Shown here one piece after another: positions 36,833 to 50,639 of a DNA stretch of 64,000 nucleotides (its first letter is position 1; each line of letters opens with the position of its first letter). The stretch is from Syngnathus acus (lineage: Eukaryota; Chordata; Actinopteri; Syngnathiformes; Syngnathidae), in contig NC_051091.1 of the NCBI RefSeq assembly GCF_901709675.1, positions 12,432,967-12,496,966 of the forward strand, given 5' to 3'. The position numbers and the translations under genes were made by a program. The notes beneath the pieces were generated by a model. It was not told the DNA's origin. It saw nothing but the letters and a program-made list of their open reading frames with translations, and ran no database searches.

Positions 36833-38929
36833 ATCTAGAGGATACATTACTTTTTAAAAACATCTATTGAAACTAATTTGATCAAAATATCTCGCTCACA
36901 ACTGATTACTTAGGAGAAGGTGCAAATTGAAAGGTGAGCTGGTTGCCCAGCAACTTGATGTCTCAAATCCCCCAAAAAATCTATAACTCACTGTTTGTGA
37001 CTGGTGCCGCAAGGCCCATTCCAGTTCCACCAACGAGCCCCAACATTAGCACAAAAACGATTTCTCAAGATATAACAATGGGTCATTTATGCCCTCTTGT
37101 GGAGTTGCCCTCTGTAGAAGTGATGCAGGGTGACGCGTCACCCCTTCAGTGAGTGACCGTATTACAGAATGAATGTGTATCTCTGGGCTGTATAATGACC
37201 TGAATGATGAAGCAATGGATGACTTGGTGACCAAATCTCTTTGTAATGAACTGACTAGTGATTCAGTAAAGTCAAATGTCACTAACTGTGGAAACTAACA
37301 TTGGGGTCATTAACATGAACACCAATCAAGGTAGAAAGTAATAGCACAATATGTAACATGTAGGTAACACACTTATGACTGCAAGGCTCGAAATAAGTGG
37401 TTTTGCATCACTGGTTCACATCAAAATATCATGTAAGATTTTAAATCGGTGTGTGTGGTAGGGTGGTTTTGGCGCCACCAAAGGTAAAGGTCTCCCGAGC
37501 ACCATTTTAAGCTTGGACTGTCTGTTTAAAATGTTATGTATAACAATCCTGCGTGTAGTCAGTTCATAAAGATTTTATGCTGGTAGCAATTTCCTATGCT
37601 CATCTTGAGAATGTTCCCAAAACTCACATTCTTGGAAGAATTGTGCATGTTTCCTGTTACTGCAAAAGGGACTAGGAAGAAAAAGAAAGTTTTCAAGAGG
37701 AACCTCCGGAAAACTTGAAAACATCCCCCCGCTTCTGTTCATTCACTCAATGTTTCCTCGCCTTCAGGTTTGCACAAAGCGGTCGAAATGTGACCATTGA
37801 CCATTCCACTAGCTACGTCTGACCATAGCCCAAATCTCCCACGCCGCCCCTGCCCCACACTTCATAAACTTCTTGGTCGGCCCTTTGTTTGATTAATACC
37901 GCCGTGCCTTTCAGAGAGGCCTCCCCTCCAGCCCGGCCCGGCCCGGCCCGCATCAAGCGGCCCAGACAAGCCTCAGTCCTCATTATACACAGCTTCCACT
38001 CTAGTTCCCAAGATTAGGCAAATGAGCCCGCCAGCAGTCTATAGACACCAACTTGGACCCCACTCCCTCTTTCCAACATCACTCCTAACACCCTCTGACA
38101 GAGCTAATGTGCAATTTTACTTACTTACATACTTACATGAAAATTTCAGCTCACTTCATTTTCAAACCGCAAACACATGGCAAGTGGCCAGTTGGCCGCG
38201 TTTGATTTGAACCATCAAATTCAACTATCGTTCAGTCAGAATGAGTATTAGCTATCAATAACAGGGGAGGCTGTGCAAACCTCCAGGTACCAGAGGTTAC
38301 TAAGCCACTCCGAATCAAGTTCACATTTTGATTGCCTATGTTCTCTCATATCCCGGGTGAACGGACCCACACTAAAGATTTGGTCGGACATGGTCTAATA
38401 ACTGATAAACACTGAACATTCAGGGTAAAAGATCAAGCACAAAAGAAAAAAATGACAAGCGAGCAATGATTTCAAAGATGCCAAGTGTTCATTTACCACA
38501 TTTTATCTCCCAAGCATTAAAAACACATTTCTTGTGAGAGTCTAGAGCTTTCCTTATCAAATAATGAAATCTGATATCATAATTTCCTTCTCGTCGCTCT
38601 GGATGCCATTCTACTAATGTGTTATTGAGCCGGAGACTCCGCTTTTCTGCCACCGGGTTCTCGGAGTCGACGCCGTAGCTTAACCTTCTGGCACCTTTCA
38701 TTCCCCTGCAGATATGGCAGGAAGACCAAGTCAGCTAATAGAGGATCAAGAGGTCGAGGTGGAGGGTCAAGCCAGGTGAGAATGTCAGGAGTCTCCTTGA
38801 GCGGAGATATTGATCTGTTTGGTGGAGAATGCATCGGCTTCAGGAGCTGTCCTCCAAATGTTTAACCCTTGTGATGCTCGGCCATGCCCCACCACCTCAT
38901 TAAAGCGCTATGGCGGAAAAATGCTGAAT

Positions 38930-38954
38930 AAAAAAAAAAAAAGGGGGGGGGGGG
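38930..38954. repeat. Poly-A followed directly by poly-G
   Basis: Thirteen A then twelve G with no spacer, in intron 1. Confidence 0.92.
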
Positions 38955-40468
38955 TATTCCACGATGGATGCACTGTTTACAATGCTTCCGTAAATATGCA
39001 TTTATTATGGTATCTTGGGGAATAGTCTTGGGTAGGATTTCACGTTATATAAAAATGGTAGTCCATCGTAAATCAAGAAGCCTATCTCAGTATGGTACAG
39101 AGGTGTATCTTGCTCCTGCACTAAACATATTAGCCACACTCCTACGCCATAAGCAAACACAGTGCAGCTCAGCCGCTGACAAGCAGACATCTTGGCTAGC
39201 GATATGCTTTTGGCGATACGTCAAACTCGTTAACGCCATTCTCGGGCTCCTCGGATGCAGCCAAAGCAATAACAACAAATGACATTGATGTTTTTTATAA
39301 GATAATAAAGACTGTTACTGTTGTACTTTGTGATAGGATGGTCCGCAGTATACTCATCCAAAATCAGATCAGGCAATCTCGCCAGCCACCTTAATGACGA
39401 CATCCACGATAAAAAAATTGATGGAAGGATGGAAATTTAGGACCTTTAGACAAGGGTTAAGTTTGTTTGTGATTTTTACTCATGAGCTAAACCTTTTGAC
39501 AATTTTCACTTTCGCTTGCGACCATTTGTTTGAACTCCTGTCTGTACTTGACGTTATGCTTATTTTAATTTCCCCATTGTGAGTTGTAGCCTTTGCAGAC
39601 GCTTGACGACGAAAATATATTTTAAAAATATATTAAAAACAGCTGCACATCAGCCTGTTACGACAGCCCCAGGGATACCGCGGGGCATTTGCAGTCCATC
39701 TTGAAGAAGGACAATCGTAGAAAAATATACATACATATTCATTTTCATCTGTTCGGCTTGGCAGCAAATGTCAAGTGTGTATTCAAATATGGTTCAGCGG
39801 AGGATAAATATGAACTGCAGCTTGTCAGCGTGAAACCACCTAAAATAGCACCCTTCAATTTGATGTAACAACCGTCTCTGTTTTCACAGCGAGAACCTTA
39901 ATGCACATTCTGTCTACTCGCACAAGAATACGGATAAAATGGCTTTTTTATGAAGAGAGTAGACTCCACGACACTTAATTTATTCAGCTTCCGCAAGATA
40001 ATCTGCAATAGATACGTGACAGAGTCTTGGGAACGTAAGGACAGGATGGATGTAAGTCGGCCAATAAATCCCCGGCTCTGGCGGCATTAAAATCGTCTGC
40101 TAGCCAAAAAGGTGACACACAGTTGAAGTGCAACTTTACAAAACTCCACTTCACTTGACGCAGGAAGCTATCACCATCCTTCCAAACTGTGGAGAGTAGT
40201 ATGAATCCTGAGCAGGCCCCCCGGAGAGAATAGCGATTCATCATAGTCTGCAATCAGCGTGTTCGAAGATGGCCCACAGCCAAAATAGCACTTTAAAAGC
40301 CTTTGAAAGGAACTCTAACTCCTATTGATTGGAACTACGCAGTCATTCTGTGGCGTTAGAAAAATGTGAATGTTTCTTTTTGATGAAGTCAATATTAGAG
40401 TAAATATGTAAAAGGAGAGATTGGTTATTGAAAATGGATGGCAATGACATAAAATCCAAATCAACAAC

Positions 40469-40598
40469 CAATAAGGACACCGTTGTTTCTCTCTATATGT
40501 GCCCTATAAATGGCTGGCACCTAGTTCAGTGTGTAGAAGACTCTGCTGAGCTGAACTCTAGCTCACCCGCAACCCTAATGAGGACATGCGTAAAAAAA
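40469..40598 (+). mobile_element. Decayed SINE body fragment
   Basis: CTATATGTGCCCTATAAATG, GCTGGCACCTAGTTCAGTGT and CGCAACCCTAATGAGGACAT match, in order, the body of the same SINE class as at 23714. There is no tRNA head. Confidence 0.5.
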
Positions 40599-43500
40599 CC
40601 TTTGTATCAGGTTAGTGGAATCAAGTGCATATTTTCGAAAAGCCGCAAAAGCCTCAGAATGTTAGGTTTCATTGGCCATGTGCAAACATGCAGTTTATCC
40701 ATTTAACATTTAGCATTCTCATGTGGTAATAGAACACTATCGTTTAACCATCATTGCTCGTCCAAATAACTGCACTCCGGCCCATGTTTCTCAAGTGTTC
40801 CAGAACAATGTGATTATAATGAGAAAAATCTGTAGCATTTAGCCGCCGTTAGCATTTCATTGTTTGCCACTTGGCTCCATTACGGCTTTAACCTGAAGTG
40901 GCTCTTTGGCATGCCTGCACCAAAGCCCCTATAATCAAACATCATGCCAGTGCATAAAGAATGCCATTAAGGCAAATAAGCTGTGTTAAAGCACTCGACG
41001 ATGCCTGTTATTTATTGGTATGGTCGTATATTTGTTCCGCAATCAGTCCTGAGTGGGGTCAAGGCTTGCTTTTTTAAATTTATTTATTTATTTATTTTTG
41101 CACACAGGCTTGTTTTTATCTTGGCATAAAGACAGAAAGGAACCATGGAGCAATTCCTTTATATAAGCCTGGTTGGACCCTGCAGTTCCACAGTGAGCAC
41201 AGCAATCACATTTATTTTTACAACAATCAAGTCAGTGGCTTTATTGCCCAAAAGGTGATGGGATGTAAAATAGGCTCCATGATTCCAATGCATAAATTGC
41301 TATAATTTGATCAAAATTTGCTGGTCGAGTAATTCAAGATCTGCGGTCTTTTGCTAAAATAGTGCAGACAATTAGAAATAGCCGAATTGTCCAAAAGATA
41401 ACAAGCGAGGTTAGCCAAGCCAAGATACCCTTGTTATTTTTAGTTGAGTCTGTGTTTGTGTGCAGCAGAATGACTCGTTGATGTGCTCTCTGGGAACGTC
41501 ATGGTTTTGAATACAGCTGCTGCAGACAGACTCTCCCGTCCAGGAGCAGCGGGAATCCATAAGACAAAAAAAAAAAAAAAGAATCTCAGCTCTCGGCTTA
41601 GAAGTGTAGCATGTCCTTTAGTGGACCCAATCATTGCCGCAATTCCTTCAGAGAATGATAAACATGTCAGACCAAGTATGGCTCTCTGGTCCAGGAGGTG
41701 ACTGATGCAAGTCAAGAAGGCAAAGCTAGCCAAACGACCCAGACAACGCTCATGGTTCAACATGGAAACAGCATCCGAGAAACCAGGACAGACTTCTTTG
41801 TCTTAAGCAGAACTGACATGATGAGTGGTGTATTGGGAACAAAGGAAAAGCAGTAACACGCTAGGAAGAGATATAGCCACACTGTTGTCCAGTTGCCAAC
41901 TATCTAGACACGCAAACTGTTGAACTATTTCCCAGGAGTGACATGGAATCTGGAATTTCATAGATTTGCGGGTTGGGACACAAGTTCTTCCAGAGTAGCC
42001 TTCCCCAAACTCTTCCCGCATATTTGGAAGCATAAAATAGATACAGTTGAGTCCGGCAAACTTGCTGAGCCGACGCAAAGCATCCAACATCATTCCTTGA
42101 AAAATACTATCCAGTTCCTGGGAAAACAAAACCACGCAGAAAGTTGCGCCATACCCATCCAAGTGACACCCCAGAGATAAATATTGAGATACACTTGAAA
42201 ATCAATTCATGAATCAAACAAGAGTTAGATTTGCCAAAATACTTCGGAATCCCAATGCTGCATTCCACCAAAGCGATTGACCATTTGCTAAACCACACCC
42301 CAAAAATGCTTTGTGGCCAATCACAGCAAAGGACAGAATAGGCTTAACACTTGTTGTGGGACGCCGTTGAATTGCACAATACATTTTATAATATGTTAAT
42401 ATATTTCCACTATTCCAGCAATTCCCATTTGATTCTTTATTTACTAATCAGGTTGAGGAGTATCATGGACCGTTCAGTTAATCATATCTAATTTTCTAGA
42501 GCGGAATACATGCAATACCTCAGCAATCAGTGGTTAATGGCAATTGTGCTCTTATGCTAGGCAAAGTAGTTCATTGTTAACCTTAAAATCTGTTGTACGT
42601 TGGAAATCGCAGACCCCCTTGTAGAACCTTCACAGGCTATCATCCCCTCTATTCCCTTGGCTATACTGTGATAACCATCAAATAACAGATTTTCAAATAA
42701 TATCAACAATTTGTGTGTGGGCCGAGGGGTAGACGTGTGTATGAAAAGGAATCAGAGTGTAGTGAAAGCCATGATACATCCCTGTGGTCGAAAATAATCC
42801 ACTGTTCACAGTTGACAAAAAAGATTACATGTTGACCTATTGATGGAATGTTCCTTCCTACAGTTGCTGCACCAATGATCCATGTGTGTGTGCGGGAGTG
42901 TGTGTGTCGGGTCTCTATCCTGCCAAGCCAGGCCAGAGCAATCAGCACGTTAAATCGTGCTGCTGACAAGAAAAAGGCAGCCGGTGCCGAATTCCGCGCT
43001 CCAACGCAAATATGTGATTACTGTTTGCAAAAAGTCCCACAGTCATTCCAGTCTACAGGGTCTATATGCAATTCTTTTCTGGAGCGAAGGGACAATGGTG
43101 GAGGGGGGGGGTATGGCTAATGACTCATGCTTCGCTGACGGATCACTGCTGTGTGTATGAAATGATGTGCGTTTTGACAGGAATGATGGTCACATGGGGT
43201 GGTTGGGAGCTTCAAGATTTAAACCTCTGTCAAAAAGATCAACAAGATGGTGGACACCAGGCAGAATGTCAAGGGAGGTTAATTGATGTCCTGTTATGTG
43301 CACACATAAATTGCTCGTGAGTGTCGGGGAGGTTATAGATTGTCCATGCGGAATTCCCATCCCAAAAACACGCCCTTAAGTCAAAACGCAGCTTTAGCTC
43401 ATACCAGGTGTTTTCTAGTACGTTTCCTTTAACTGGGTCAAATTGACCTCGATGAAAGCTTGAAATTAAAGCCAACGACATTAACAGGAATAATACTACT

Positions 43501-45963
43501 GACACAAAAGGGTAATGATTAAGTTTATTTCGATTCCCACCAGCAGTCAGACTGAGGGCAATGGAGTATCTTTCTCGGTGGAGTTTAATTGCAGGCCTAT
43601 CGGTCTTCAGCCAAGATGTGTGCAGAGTAAAATCTGATGGCGCCGGCGGTAAGTCAATGATATCACTGCAAAGCCGCCGTATAATGGATGCCTGTTCGCT
43701 AAATCCAGCCATACTTTACGCCTGACACAAACTTGCGTCTTCTCCAGGGCATGAGCAATGACAGCCATGCGGAATACCACACACACACGCCCTCTCTCCG
43801 CACATCCCCAAACCTCGACTTTCCTCGCCGCCCCGTTACCACGGCGCTTGCTAAAGATGTCCTCCAGTGAGACAATGATCGCTGCGATTAAACCTCTCGT
43901 AAAACCGCTTTTTATATGCATAAATCCTTTCTCCCATGAAGCGTGTTTTTGGATTATGATGGCATGATGTGCAGCGAAATATGGACTGTGGCTGCAGTGG
44001 GAGGAACCGGCCGGTGAGGAAGGTTGGGATTGGGCCAAACGGAGAGGATTGGGGTTTGGACTTTCGTGACCTAGGCGCAGCGAGCAAGGGAGAGCTTGGA
44101 AAATGTACAAGCTACTGCTGGCAGGGTAAACATTGTGTCCTTCTGTGTGACCCAGATAATTGTTCTCATCAAGGTAGTTCTCAGTACTATTGGGAATTCC
44201 AGTGGAATAAGAAGCCAGGACTGTTTAGTAGGCTACATTTCTACCATATAAAGGTGCCATCCAATAAAAAGCTTGTATGGTGACAAAATAAATATTCTAT
44301 CCATCTACAGCAAAATTGAAATAGAAATTGAAATCAAATAATGAAATGTTGATCGTGTTTTTTAATAAACCAAATGTTTTCTAATTGGCCTGTCCGTCCC
44401 AATACTTTTGGGGAGGTGAGCATATGTCCTTGCTTGTCAGGCGTAAATATACTGTAAAAAGATTTACGTGTTGTTCCACTAAAGCTGTCAAGCAACAGCC
44501 TTTTCTGGCCAGTTTTTATGAACAGTGAACAGAGGAATGGTTCTGCCTCAATTAAATTGACAATATGGATAGCTGAGCCGGGGCGTTGCCTGAACAGAGC
44601 TGCGGTGAAAACAAAAGATGCTCTTGAGGGAAAAGACCAGACAAAGACAGGTGCTGCCGCAGTCGACATAAAAGAACGTGTGAGGCGCGATATCTCAGGC
44701 ATAACATGTTTATATTTAAAGTCTCTTCTCGGACAGACTTTCTCAAGAGCCGTCATCAGCGATCAATTTGGGACACATGCTATTAAGACAATCAAATGGA
44801 ACCCTACGGTTGTCACCCCTTCATTTTTTGTAGAACTGACTTAAGTCTTCCTGTTTGGTCTGACACTGCTATTCAAGCGCATGAAAAAGAAAATAACACT
44901 ATTCAACATGCACATCTGGTGCTGTCTGAAAAAAAGAATAAAATAAAAAATGGTCGCCAGCACACTTGCGTCATTCCGGACAGCTTGCGACTAAATGACA
45001 TCCTCATCCCAAGATGAAGTGACTGGTAACATATGTATTTACGCAAAGTGATGTATTGTTGGGACAGTTCTGCTCTCACATTAGCATTTTTTTTTTTAAG
45101 TGGTGTTGACGAGTGGGTGGGAGACAGGTGCTGGACGCTGAATGAAAGGAGAAAAAAAAAAGGAACCAATGGTTCTGTTTGTTGGAGAATAAGTACCCAG
45201 AAGGATAAGACAAAGGAGATAAAGATGGCGGCAAATGTTTTGAAATGGCGCGATGAGAGCGAACGCTTGAGAAGTGCCCTCCAGCTACATGAGTGGATGC
45301 AACAACTACAGCATGAGGGAGAGTTTAGCACACTTCCTTTGGGGCTGTGAAGCTGCACTTGGACCCCTTTTGCCACGGTACTCAGCAACAATTAAGAATG
45401 GCCATTCAACTCATTTTCTTGACAGACCATGCAGAAAATTAACCATCAATAATTTCAATAAAAGTGTACTACTTGCAAAAAGTATGGCTCATATTCAGAG
45501 GTTTTGTCATTAAGGGTAAATAAATAAATACATTTTGTACTTGATTCGCTGGAATTCTTTTTTTTTTGCTTCCCAAGTATTGGTATTTGTTAAAATTCAT
45601 GGCAGACATACTTGGTGCAACACTATGAACATTCCAAAGTTAGAGGAGGTCACAATCAATTTTGCTGTAAATGCTTTTATGCATTTGTGCCACTTATCAG
45701 AAGCAAATGCTGTTGGTTAACGCCTTTGGAAAAAAAAATAATAATAATGCAAGTCTGCTTATCTTTTGGCTTTGATGAAATGCAAGTGATTCTGAATCTT
45801 CAGCCAATCGAGCTGGCAAGTTGGCTTATACCGGGCAGCAAAAATTCAAGTGGGGGTGGTTCCTACATAAATTTGCCCTGCTGTCATGGAACAGAGCAGA
45901 ACAGCTCCTTCACAGACACATTTTCAGAAAAAGGTAAAACATTTGCTGGGTTATTTCAATGTA

Positions 45964-45982
45964 ATATATATATATATATATA
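45964..45982. repeat. Short TA microsatellite
   Basis: A TA run immediately left of the short LINE 3' end at 46000, possibly the insertion target. Confidence 0.9.
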
Positions 45983-45999
45983 TGTAAAATGTCTTGTCA

Positions 46000-46082
46000 C
46001 CGTGGGATAGTAGGAAACGCAATTTCGATCTCTTTGTGTGTCTTGACATGTGAAGAAATTGACAATAAAGCAGACTTTGACG
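46000..46082 (+). mobile_element. Short non-LTR 3'-end copy
   Basis: GTCACCGTGGGATAGTAGGA, then CTTTGTGTGTCTTGACATG and GACAATAAAGCAGACTTTGA form the last 80 or so bases of the element seen inverted at 15449. It starts just after a TA dinucleotide run (45964-45982). Such extreme 5' truncation is normal for LINE-primed insertions. Confidence 0.78.
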
Positions 46083-46190
46083 CTATGATAGTTCTCAACA
46101 GCATCATTGCTCTCCATTTTGTCTCAATTGCTGCAAAACGCCACTAATTGATTTTCAACTGCAAACAATTAGCAGAATTTTGTTTTGGGG

Positions 46191-46311
46191 AATGTAGGAG
46201 GAAACCAAAGTACCACAAGGACTCTCAAACAGAAAGACGGGGAATGAGATTTTGAACCCAGACCCTCATACATGTGAAGCAGGTGTGCTAACCACTAGTG
46301 CACCAATTCAT
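46191..46311 (-). mobile_element. Decayed SINE head fragment
   Basis: The minus strand reads GTGCACTAGTGGTTAGCACA, CCTGCTTCACATGTATGAGG and GGTTCAAAATCTC, a tRNA-like head followed by the GTACTTTGGTTTCCTCC segment of the class. It is moderately diverged. Confidence 0.62.
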
Positions 46312-48510
46312 TCTGCTTTTAGCAATTGTTGTGGTTTCGCATACAAGAAACAACTGAGGAACATTTGTGTCATTTGAGCCACCCCGACTTGTGCTTCACA
46401 CCTGCTAAACGCGACTAATCCCGCTTCCGGGCCTCTGATTTCCATGTTAGTGCCACGGTGCTATTATATTAAAAAAAAAAATAAAAAAAAAAAGCCCGTA
46501 CAAGCACAGCCTGCAGGTGTTGACACAAGTGTGTGTTAGTGTGTGTAAAAACAGGGCAATTTGAGCATGCTTGAAAACCCAGATTAATCCATGTTCATAA
46601 TCGGAGCACAGCTAAACCACTCGGCATTATTTCGGAGCTAAATTTGTATTTCAACAAAAAAAAAAAAAAAAAACATTACTGGAGGCAGTGCGATCAAAGG
46701 ATCCCCCGTTTGTGTCCAATGTGCCGTTTCTCCGATCTCGTGGCAAGACAAGTCAAAGCGAAGCGTAAAAACGAGCCAGAGCTTTTCCATTCTGCTCAGC
46801 GAGGCAAAATATAGCCTTTCATTGTGTTAAAAGTGGAAGAGTCAGGGCACCCGAGGGCCGTCTGAAGCAAAGACTCGCATTCTCTCCTTCTCTCCGTGTT
46901 CATCTCAACTGGAAATCGCTCGAGCCGCCATGTGGAGGAATGGATGGATGGAGGTGAGCCAATGATTTGATCGCTTTGCATCTCCAGAAAATAGCCTTAT
47001 GGCAACAAATGTGTTCTTTTTTTAAATAATGGAACACAAAGAACTACTGACAGTGTCGACCATGACGAAGCGCTAAAGCACATTCCGAGACGTTTGGGCA
47101 TTTTGCTTCCATTCCAGTCAAGTCAGAAAAGGCCTGATAGAATCCAAATGCAACTTTTCCACAAAGCTTTTTACCTCATCGCAATTCAACTAACCACCAA
47201 GTGGCTGGACAATCAAAAATGCTTTGATAAACAATTTTTCAAAAATTTTATTATATTGGTTTTGTCTGTGGTCAATTAAATGATATTAGTTTGCATTTCA
47301 GGACCTCCAATCCATAAACACTTTTTTTTGCTTTTAGACCGACTTTAAAATGGGGTTCACATATAATGTGGCCGAATCAGAGCGCGTTCCTTCCCTTCTG
47401 ATCAAAGTCATTTAAGGGACCAACCCTTGGATGCTGCTTTAAAAGACTATCCTGAGCGAATACGCAGCTGTGAGGTTTAAGAGTGATCTTTCCTCTCTGA
47501 TCTATCAAATGGCAGATGCTTGACTTGCTTGTATCAAAGTTGCATTTTGCTCGGCGGGATGCAAATGGCTTGATTCAACGGCTGCTGTCTTGCGTAAACT
47601 GACATTTAGGGAGAGTAGAAATAGAGCCCCATGCAGACTGGGAATAAAACAGTAGAAGCAGTGGTGATAAAAGCGGTTAGAATATTTCCATGGGCGATAG
47701 GCAAAAATTACAGTGCTTGACATAAATGAAAATGGTGCATCTAGACAGCATGGAAAGGTCAGCCAAACGACAACAAATGGTGTTTTGTTTTGAAATTAAA
47801 AGCGAGCCTGAGAAAAGCACCAATGTGGGCTGGAGGTGAGACAATCATCAGGGAATAATGTGTAATTGTTTTTTTTACCACTTTACACGATGATGTTGTA
47901 GGCGAAATAAGTAGAGTAAATGATTTTTCAGATTTGAAATTAGCGGCCCTTGCTTTGTCGTTATGAACAATTACAATATGGGCAGCTTTTGACATAACAT
48001 TTCCACAGCTCTGTCATGCACGTATTAAACTATTCTATATTTTCTTTAAAACAGATTGTGCTCAGTGGAAAAAAATAGTTTTTATTGCCACAAATATTTC
48101 AACCAAATTTTAACATTCATATTAAAGCTTTAATTTTAATAGTGTGATATTTTTGCTCACGGCTATACAGTCAGAATCAAACATACGACTTAATTTTATT
48201 TCTGTATTATTTTTACATGAAGACAAGGTAAACTGAACTCAATCAGAAACAACAATGATGTGCTATGAAGTGGCACAACAACAACAACACGACACCCGTG
48301 GCCACGTGTGTGGAATAAAAGCCTATTTAGACGCTATGAATAATAATATTCGAAATGTTTGGCCTGATCGTACGACATTCACTCCTTTCAATAGTCTCTG
48401 CTGGATATATTTTATTGATTTCACAGGCGCAGCGGGTCTCCTGAGATTTTCTATGGATTTTCCAGCTGCCCTTCGAAATGATCCATTGTGATTTTATGAA
48501 GAAAAGAAGC

Positions 48511-48600
48511 CCTGCTTGCCTGTCTGCCCGCCTGCCTGCCCGCCTGCCTGGGGATGGTAGGGAAGAGAGCCAGGCTCGCGCCCCCCCCCCCCCCCCCCCC
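48511..48600. repeat. CTGC/CCTG tract followed by 20-base poly-C
   Basis: CCTGCCTG and CCCGCCTG words (48511-48550) are separated by about 30 bases from an uninterrupted run of 20 C (48581-48600) in intron 1. Confidence 0.92.
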
Positions 48601-49405
48601 TCATTGTACACCTGATTTCAGCTTCCTAAAGCCGCATTACTTCACGACTGCAGTGTGATTGCAGACATTGTGCTCGTTACCCTCCTGGATACGTCTGCGG
48701 TGTTATTTCTGCCAGCTCCATTAACGTGGGCACCATTTATACTCGCTTACTCCAGTTGGAATCATTCACCGTACTTGGAAACGAGGATAAACTTAACACA
48801 GACGATTTGTTTGGAGAGAGTGCATGAACAAAAGCCACACTCTGGATAAGTGCTTATGTAAATTCTTGGAAATTTTTTCTGCCCGAACGGGGCATTCATC
48901 ATCTTTTGCTGAATACGAAATAACAATATGAGCAGCGAGGCGTCAATTTATTAGTCGCCGCTGAGATTTAATCTTTGCCGAGTTCTTCATTTTGGATTTC
49001 CAAGGAAAAGCTGTTATGCTCTGAAGTGGTGCGAGCTCAGAGGACAAATAAGTAGGCTCGCCGTGGCTTGTGAGAGTTACGACTCTGCCCTGCTTTGAAA
49101 TAGTCCAAATATGCTGTGTCGCGTGGGAAAATCGACTAAAAATTGCATTCAAGGACAGATCGACATTCCAAAAAGTTCTTTGAGCCATGCTCTGTAAAAC
49201 TGCTGATTAATTTTAGATGGAACAAATATAAAAAGGAAAGCAAATACAAATTGTATTCCCACGATTGAATGTTGACTCACGAGTTGTAGCAAGAAAGCCA
49301 GCAGATGAATAAATAAGACATAAGGTCCTTTAAATAGGATTGTGACAGATTATCTGTAGTATAAATAACCATCTTTGTATGCAGTTAACAAAGCAACTTT
49401 TTCTA

Positions 49406-49480
49406 TACCACGCCGCTGAGACTAATCCCCTTCGGAAAACCAACATGTCTACAAGGTAATCAACAACATGGAAAATTATG
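49406..49480. repeat. Dispersed direct repeat, copy 1
   Basis: CACGCCGCTGAGACTAATCC, CCTTCGGAAAACCAAC, then CAACATGGAAAATTATG. Similar order and orientation recur 1.23 kb to the right (50640-50720). No known family was recognised. Confidence 0.7.
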
Positions 49481-50639
49481 CGTCCCTGGTAGCGCAACTA
49501 GGTTTTGTTTTGGAGAGGGACGATGACACAGAGCGTTTAACTTCCAGCGGAGATCAATCAATGATGCAGCAGATTAGTTTCCAATGAGAAAGGTCAGTAA
49601 AGGAGGGGTCACAGTGGACAGACCATATGGGCCGGAGAGAGGGGCAGCGATAGAGTGGAAACAAAAGGGGAGTTGTCACGTGGCTCTAGAGTCGCTGATG
49701 GATGTGCCGCGTAGCGCCGTGTGTGCCGAGGCAGCGTTTTCAGGTAGAAAAAGACTCTCTCTTTGTCATGCAGATGACCATGCAATCAGACTGGCTTTGT
49801 CTCGGCCCGACGGGCTGCGCTCCCGGGGACATTGAGAGCCCCGACTGCTAATCCGCCCCGGGTTTGTGTTCGCCGAGTGCGCATAAAAGCCGACATCCCG
49901 GTACCTGGGGTGTGTGTGTGCCGACGGGGCTCTCCAAAACGAGGTCTGACCTCTCTCAGGCTACTCGCTCCCTTCTGTGCTTTCCTCACTCTATTTTTCT
50001 ACAGCTTGGAAGAGACAAGCCACACTGTTAGGGATTTGGGGAAAATTCAGTCCCCGAAGGCAGGTTCATTTCACAGCATGAACTTTAGGAAGCATGTCTG
50101 TCATGAATAGCCGCAAAAATGTTGCAAGAACCACAGCACAAAAAGACAAGATGGGAAATTTGCCATTTTCCTCTTCCCGTGACCACTTTTGGGTCATTTT
50201 GGCCATTTTACATGGTCCTTCTAAGAAGAATTTGTGCTGGGTATTCTTTGACAATCCAGCCCCTAAAGCCAGTTTCACTTAGAAGGTTGAGGTTGAAGGC
50301 ATACCCAAAAAGAGATGGGAAGAAGGCCATTTAGTTCTAAACGACCACTATAGAAAGGTTGTGTTATTAATTTAATTTATTTATCCGTTCATTCCACCCA
50401 CAGAAAATACATCATCTCCCCCCAATAATATCTATTCCCGACAGGAATCGGGCCAAGCCAATAAACAAGGCACAGCAAAGAGAGTGCACCTCGCTAATTA
50501 CCATACACTAACGAAGCTGGCTAGATCCAGATGCCTTTGAGAACATTTGGGGAGGTTACGCAGAGGTAGTGAACATTTCTCCTTCATATGTTTATTTGAA
50601 TATGTCGCCTCGTCTACGTCAAATGTGCTACGCAAACTT

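Larger units (their letters stand above)
32398..45999 (-). other. ephb2 intron 1, middle third
   Basis: Noncoding. It contains the compound GT minisatellite (34324-34600), the hAT element (36280-36832), a decayed SINE (about 40469-40598) and short A, T and AC tracts. The longest open frame is 167 codons on the minus strand (43607-44110). It has no recognisable domain, so I treat it as chance, perhaps helped by conserved noncoding DNA. No other gene is seen. Confidence 0.78.

Noticed and set aside
37921-37951. CCCGG-type pentamer run as a regulatory GC box cluster
   Set aside because: It is a three-to-four unit simple repeat (CCCGG) with no promoter context.
43607-44110. 167-codon minus-strand open frame
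   Set aside because: No recognisable domain, no flanking splice or start logic, and composition like the surrounding intron; treated as a chance frame, possibly over conserved noncoding DNA.
44341-44480. Possible Tc1-like end near CCCAATACTTTTGGGG
   Set aside because: Only one short motif matches and no inverted partner or TA-bounded end could be located.
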